From positions 1 to 35,254 of the forward strand of contig JAFGKU010000043.1 in the NCBI GenBank assembly GCA_016928415.1: DNA of 35,254 nucleotides, written 5' to 3'. A program made the translations under genes and the position numbers. How positions within the stretch are numbered: position 1 is the first letter of the stretch; each line of letters begins with the position of its first letter. Positions 32,110 to 35,254 of this stretch are shown here, in pieces. The stretch comes from Spirochaetales bacterium. Lineage in GTDB: Bacteria > Spirochaetota > Spirochaetia > SZUA-6 > JAFGRV01. Under the pieces are notes generated by a model. It was not told the DNA's origin. It worked only from the letters and a program-made list of their open reading frames with translations, and did no database searches.

Positions 32110-32496
32110 ATGTCAAAAATCATTTACAAACAGTTATCGTACAAGGTAGTGGGGTGCGCGTTCAAAGTGCATCGGGCGCTTGGGGCCGGGTTGGTGGAGT
32201 CTGCTTATGAAAAGGCCATCTGTGAAGAACTTAAACGGATTTCACTGCCGTTTGAAAGACAAAAAGCATACAAGGTACACTATGATGGGAAGGTTATCGG
32301 AAGGTTCATCACAGATATTGTTGTAGACAATACCATAATCCTTGAACTTAAGTCAGTGGCTAAAATCATTCCCTTTCATGAAGCTCAGTTACTTAACTAC
32401 TTGAAACTGTCACACTTGCCCGTCGGTTATCTGTTCAACTTTAACGCCGTCCGTCTCGCCTGGCACCGCTTCGCCAACACAAAAGGGAGCCCATAA
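32110..32496 (+). CDS. GxxExxY family protein, predicted PD-(D/E)xK nuclease-like
   Basis: 128 residues. The family signature GLVESAY lies at 27-33, and D69, E79-L-K81 and Q in HEAQLLNYLKL form a PD-(D/E)xK-like arrangement (TDIVVDNTIILELK), so a metal-dependent nuclease fold is predicted; the family's true activity is unknown. The ATG at 32110 has AGGAGG five bases upstream; a GTG at 32104 lies in that RBS and is unlikely to be the start. The stop codon falls in the loop of the gene's own terminator. Flanks are structured on both sides. In many environmental genomes, from memory, such genes lie among CGCAGAG-type repeats, and a repeat of that style follows here. Confidence 0.88.
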   Translation: MSKIIYKQLSYKVVGCAFKVHRALGAGLVESAYEKAICEELKRISLPFERQKAYKVHYDGKVIGRFITDIVVDNTIILELKSVAKIIPFHEAQLLNYLKLSHLPVGYLFNFNAVRLAWHRFANTKGSP

Positions 32497-32510
32497 GGGC
32501 CCCTTTTTTT
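32481..32510 (+). terminator. Terminator overlapping the end of the GxxExxY gene
   Basis: AAAAGGG-A-GCCC (32481-32492) pairs with GGGCCCCTTTT (32497-32507) apart from one bulged A, loop ATAA. T-run to 32510. The TAA stop of the gene is in the loop. Confidence 0.85.
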
Positions 32511-32615
32511 AAAGGATTATGTATGGACCATCCGTTTGAACACCAATTTACAGCCGTTGAAATTAAGGAGATATCCAACTTGAATTTTTGACAGTCTCAG
32601 GTAATTCGTTAACTG

Positions 32616-32759
32616 TAACGCCGAAAAAAATGAATAAGACGAGTACGCCAAAGGAAGACTTCGCGGGTGCCTTTTGCGGGTAAAAATAAAAAATAATTCT
32701 TTCCCACAGCGGCCGTTCCGAATTCGGTGACTTCGTCTTATTCGTCTTCTTCGGCGTTA
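32616..32759. repeat. Inverted repeat with 9-nt units downstream of the GxxExxY gene
   Basis: The left arm 32616-32643 contains TAACGCCGAA and GAATAAGACGA. The right arm 32731-32759, read on the minus strand, gives the same two blocks and AAGACGAAT AAGACGAAG, a 9-nt tandem. The 88-bp centre is GC-rich. The 362 bp between the nuclease gene and the PD40 gene otherwise hold only a 22-codon frame at 32523-32591 with a weak AAAGGA. Confidence 0.7.
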
Positions 32760-32846
32760 AATTTATTTACCTACTCCCCGCCTCCGTACGTATTGCAAGT
32801 ATCTAACTCATGACAAAAATGGACTGAATTTTTAATCCAAATACAC

Positions 32847-32852
32847 TATAAT
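32847..32852 (+). promoter_or_regulatory. -10 element placing transcription at the PD40 gene's ATG
   Basis: TATAAT is followed by six bases and then the ATG at 32859. Transcription would start at or next to the A of ATG, implying a leaderless message; no RBS is present. The -35 (CTGAAT at 32824) is weak. Confidence 0.5.
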
Positions 32853-32858
32853 TTCAGT

Positions 32859-34484
32859 ATGAAATATTCCAAGTTAGCTTTTATATTAATGTTCTACATT
32901 TTCCTGACATTAATTCCCCTGAACGCCACCCTGGAAGATGATTTGATCCTTGACGGTAAAATCGACTGGCAGACTTTGAAGGGAAAACAGACGCAAGCCC
33001 TGATTTTCGAACCTCCCGGAGGGATGAAAAAAACGCCGAAAGGTGATGTGACCTGGGCTTACACATATGATGTAACATGGCTCTATCTTGCCGTGGAATG
33101 GGAAGATGATGACTGGAACAACAATTTCTCCATGGCAATGGGGCCCCGGGATGTAGATACCATTCACCTGCTTATAGACAATAACAACAACCTGACTTAT
33201 GAGGGTGACGAAGACCGTAAATACGTGGTAACCGCCGATACGCGTTCCACCTATATCGATGCCACGAAAAAGAATTTTGACCAGGACACCACGGGAAACG
33301 GTTACGGTATCGTCCGTTACCACGAGAAGACCGGTAAATATTCTGCGGAATTCCTGGTTCCGTTTGTGGGAGATATTGAAGAGGAATTGATAGGCGATGT
33401 CTTTAGGTTCAACCTGGTCATCATGGATCATCTTGTCATAGACCCGGATGAAGGAGTCAAAAGGGTCCAGGTGGCGCGGCTTGCTGCGGATGAATTGTCA
33501 TCGAAAGAGTGGCCGGTTATAAACCTGCCGCGCGAGGAGACGCTTCCGCCGGAACCGGCTTCTTTCCCGAAGCCTTCAGGCCTGATTATTTTCCGAAGTA
33601 CGCATGAAAACAAGAAAGGCGAGATTTATTCGTTTGATCCGGCCTCAAGAAAAATAAAGCGGATCACGGACAACGATCTCCGGGAGGATACAATCAGCCT
33701 GTCTCCGGACCGTAAAAAAATCGCTTTCATGGGTTCCGTCGGCGATCCCTATAAAGACATAGGGGCATTCGGGGAATGCGAAATCTACACGGTAAACGTA
33801 GACGGGACTGACCTGAAAAAACTCACTTCCAATAAAAACCTTGACGGCCATCCCGGCTGGTCACTGGGTTCGAAAAAAATAGTATACGCCGCCTACCTGC
33901 CGGACATAAACGGCAGCCATATTATGATGATGGATGCCGATGGTAAAAATCAAAAAGACTTAACCGCGGCTACGTTTAAAGATTATAAAAAATATTTCAT
34001 CGAAGAAAACGATCCGGACTTTTTAACAGCGGATTCAATCATCTTCAAGACAAACCGGTTTTTCAAGTTTAAAAAGAAAACGGGCAATGACAATCAACTC
34101 CAGCTTGCACGCCTTGACCTGAAAACCATGAAGGTAATCCAGGTGACGAAGAATAACAATGTCGTGGATCATGACCCCATAGGCAATGGGAAAAAGGTTA
34201 TGTTCGAACGGTTGAACGGCAACCTGGATTATACCGACCTGCCGGGAGCGTTCGGTCCCTGGCAGATTGTGGAAGCGGATGCGGACGGAAGCGGTAAGGA
34301 GCGTATTTTAATCGATGATGAGTGGATCAACTGGCTGCCCGTGTATGCCCCCGGCTCAAAGTATTTCATCTACATCCGTTCCTGCGGCTATTCCGAATGC
34401 CGCCTGGTTGACCTGGAAACAGGCCGGGACCTGGGACGCTTCATCCCATGGATGACGCAGATACAGTACATGGACTGGAAATAA
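32859..34484 (+). CDS. Exported DOMON/CBM9-like plus PD40 (TolB-like) beta-propeller protein
   Basis: Signal peptide (KLAFILMFYIFLTLIPLNA) to ~23. Residues ~25-220 resemble a CBM9/DOMON-like module (LDGKIDWQTL, VTWLYLAVEWEDDDWN, YSAEFLVPF). From ~240 are repeated PD40/WD40-like blades, e.g. TISLSPDRKKIAFMGS, EIYTVNVDGTDLKKLTS and HPGWSLGSKKIVYAA, ending at DLGRFIPWMTQ. Such propellers bind proteins or cell-envelope components; the N-terminal module may bind carbohydrate or a cofactor. No enzymatic motif. A YcxB-like gene follows after 20 bp with its own AAAAGGA. Confidence 0.82.
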   Translation: MKYSKLAFILMFYIFLTLIPLNATLEDDLILDGKIDWQTLKGKQTQALIFEPPGGMKKTPKGDVTWAYTYDVTWLYLAVEWEDDDWNNNFSMAMGPRDVDTIHLLIDNNNNLTYEGDEDRKYVVTADTRSTYIDATKKNFDQDTTGNGYGIVRYHEKTGKYSAEFLVPFVGDIEEELIGDVFRFNLVIMDHLVIDPDEGVKRVQVARLAADELSSKEWPVINLPREETLPPEPASFPKPSGLIIFRSTHENKKGEIYSFDPASRKIKRITDNDLREDTISLSPDRKKIAFMGSVGDPYKDIGAFGECEIYTVNVDGTDLKKLTSNKNLDGHPGWSLGSKKIVYAAYLPDINGSHIMMMDADGKNQKDLTAATFKDYKKYFIEENDPDFLTADSIIFKTNRFFKFKKKTGNDNQLQLARLDLKTMKVIQVTKNNNVVDHDPIGNGKKVMFERLNGNLDYTDLPGAFGPWQIVEADADGSGKERILIDDEWINWLPVYAPGSKYFIYIRSCGYSECRLVDLETGRDLGRFIPWMTQIQYMDWK

Positions 34485-34504
34485 TTTGATAAAAGGAAAT
34501 ATTC

Positions 34505-34990
34505 ATGGAATATAAATATTCACTCAGCATTGAAGATCAGAAACGCCTTTTTTTCTTCGGTTATTACAACCGCCCTTTCCTGTGGTTCCAAAGACGATTC
34601 TTCGGACCAGCCCTCATTGTAATAGCCATTCTCTTTCAACTTTTAAGCAGCTACTTGAATTCCGGTTCAATATCCTGGGCACTCACGGCAATTTTCCTGC
34701 TTTTTGGAATATACATGATTTTCAGGCCTTTAATTTTACTTTTACGGATCAAATTCACTGATACAACAGGGACAATGTCAATAGACGAAAATAATTTGGC
34801 GATTAAGAATGAAAAAGGTGAATTAATCATTAAAAAAGATGAGATATTGGATATCATAGCGAAGAAGGATATGCTTTTTATAAAGGTACGCCTGAATACG
34901 GTTCAGTATTTCATCATCGATCTAAAATCGATTGAAAAAGGGGCGGATGAATTTTATAAGGAACTTCTGGAATTTCATGGCAGGATTTGA
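34505..34990 (+). CDS. YcxB-like membrane protein
   Basis: 161 residues: a short N-terminus (YKYSLSIEDQKRLFFF), two membrane helices (~37-52 and ~57-78), then a PH-like beta domain (GTMSIDENNLAIKNEKGELIIKKDEILDI...VRLNTVQYFIIDLKSI). This matches the YcxB-like family, of unknown function. It is likely cotranscribed with the PD40 gene 20 bp upstream. RBS AAAAGGA. Confidence 0.75.
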   Translation: MEYKYSLSIEDQKRLFFFGYYNRPFLWFQRRFFGPALIVIAILFQLLSSYLNSGSISWALTAIFLLFGIYMIFRPLILLLRIKFTDTTGTMSIDENNLAIKNEKGELIIKKDEILDIIAKKDMLFIKVRLNTVQYFIIDLKSIEKGADEFYKELLEFHGRI

Positions 34991-35007
34991 ATAATAATGG
35001 AGAAAAC

Positions 35008-35052
35008 ATGAAAAAAATATTATTATTTATAGTACAACACCGAACTCCATAA
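35008..35052 (+). pseudogene. 14-codon frame with RBS, possible gene remnant
   Basis: GGAG precedes an ATG that opens a frame beginning MKKILLFIV, like the start of a signal peptide, but stopping after 14 residues. It may be the 5' end of a lost exported-protein gene. The rest of 35053-35190 shows only a 7-bp hairpin (AATAGAA/TTCTATT). Confidence 0.2.
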
Positions 35053-35195
35053 TCCTGTCCAAGTAATAGAAAAGGCTCTTCTATTGTAACGCCGCTGCGG
35101 GAAATGAGTATTTTTATTCTATGACAACTACTGTTTTTTTCCTCCATTTTTCGAGAAGACAGTTATAAATTTAGTCATCATTCAACCTGTTTTCA

Positions 35196-35224
35196 TTGTC
35201 AAATTTGTAATTATGGTGTAAAAT
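35196..35224 (+). promoter_or_regulatory. Promoter of the gene at the right edge
   Basis: TTGTCA (35196-35201), 17 bp, TAAAAT (35219-35224), each one base from consensus. Confidence 0.7.
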
Positions 35225-35250
35225 TACCTATAAATAAAGGAGCTTTATAT

Positions 35251-35254
35251 ATGC
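35251..35254 (+). CDS. Start of a gene cut off by the window end
   Basis: ATG at 35251 is preceded by AAGGAG at 35237-35242 with an 8-nt spacer and by a good promoter. Only the first codon is visible, so the product is unknown. Confidence 0.55.

Noticed and set aside
32523-32591. 22-codon frame (MDHPFEHQFTAVEIKEI...) after the GxxExxY terminator
   Set aside because: Weak RBS, no promoter after the terminator and no family resemblance; mentioned under the repeat entry only.

Overview
The window looks like chromosomal DNA from a Gram-negative, probably anaerobic or facultative, free-living bacterium. Pointers are lipoprotein and signal-peptide genes, a SPASM radical SAM enzyme, a PaaK/ACT pair, a D-lactate dehydrogenase-type enzyme, an exported HEAT-repeat protein and an ArgR-controlled arginine operon. 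The style (exported HEAT protein, relaxed lipoboxes, Thr-Pro linkers, GGDEF signalling) reminds me of Spirochaetota, but no feature here fixes the phylum. Coding density is high, with about 55 supported features.

Layout. 1-1044: C-terminal end of a HepA/RapA-like SNF2 helicase. 1074-6473 (minus): M23 peptidase, a solute-binding protein without signal peptide, a soluble GAF-GGDEF diguanylate cyclase, and an SGNH/CE2-like esterase. 6513-7036: a gene-free block built of two nested pairs of imperfect inverted repeats with 9-nt internal repeats. 7081-10575 (minus): a compact operon of ArsM-like methyltransferase, a 31-aa Cys peptide, a radical SAM/SPASM maturase and a thioredoxin-thioredoxin reductase fusion. 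10808-14665 (minus): M14 peptidase, tRNA-Val(CAC), an OmpR-type two-component pair and a STAS protein. 14666-15578: repeats, hairpins and an orphan terminator. 15579-19650: HEAT protein, D-2-hydroxyacid dehydrogenase, then convergent paaK and ACT genes. 19843-23063: two Calx-beta-like proteins, an unknown coiled-coil protein and an exported CBM6-GH16 glucanase with a long structured leader. 23205-27571: argR-argB-argD-argG-argA behind a promoter covered by two ARG boxes. 27631-31761: divergent MORC-like GHKL ATPase and an enlarged argS. 31762-32858: a GxxExxY predicted nuclease gene between structured DNA elements. 32859-35254: DOMON/PD40 protein, YcxB-like protein, and the first base triplet of a further gene.

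Most promising for a new system is the 7.1-10.6 kb operon. Its methyltransferase keeps two cysteines spaced like the arsenic-binding pair of ArsM. It is followed at once by a tiny Cys-Cys...Cys peptide with a strong ribosome binding site. An attenuator-like pair of alternative hairpins then precedes the radical SAM maturase, and the operon ends with its own thiol reductase. This is the architecture of a peptide-modification (RiPP) pathway linked to thiol or metalloid chemistry. Second is the pair of cytoplasmic solute-binding protein and diguanylate cyclase. Third is the GxxExxY nuclease with flanking repeats of the same style as the 6.5-7.0 kb block.

The arginine genes form a self-regulated unit giving N-acetylglutamate synthesis (argA), phosphorylation (argB), transamination (argD) and argininosuccinate synthesis (argG). 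argC, argE/argJ, argF and argH are not in the window.
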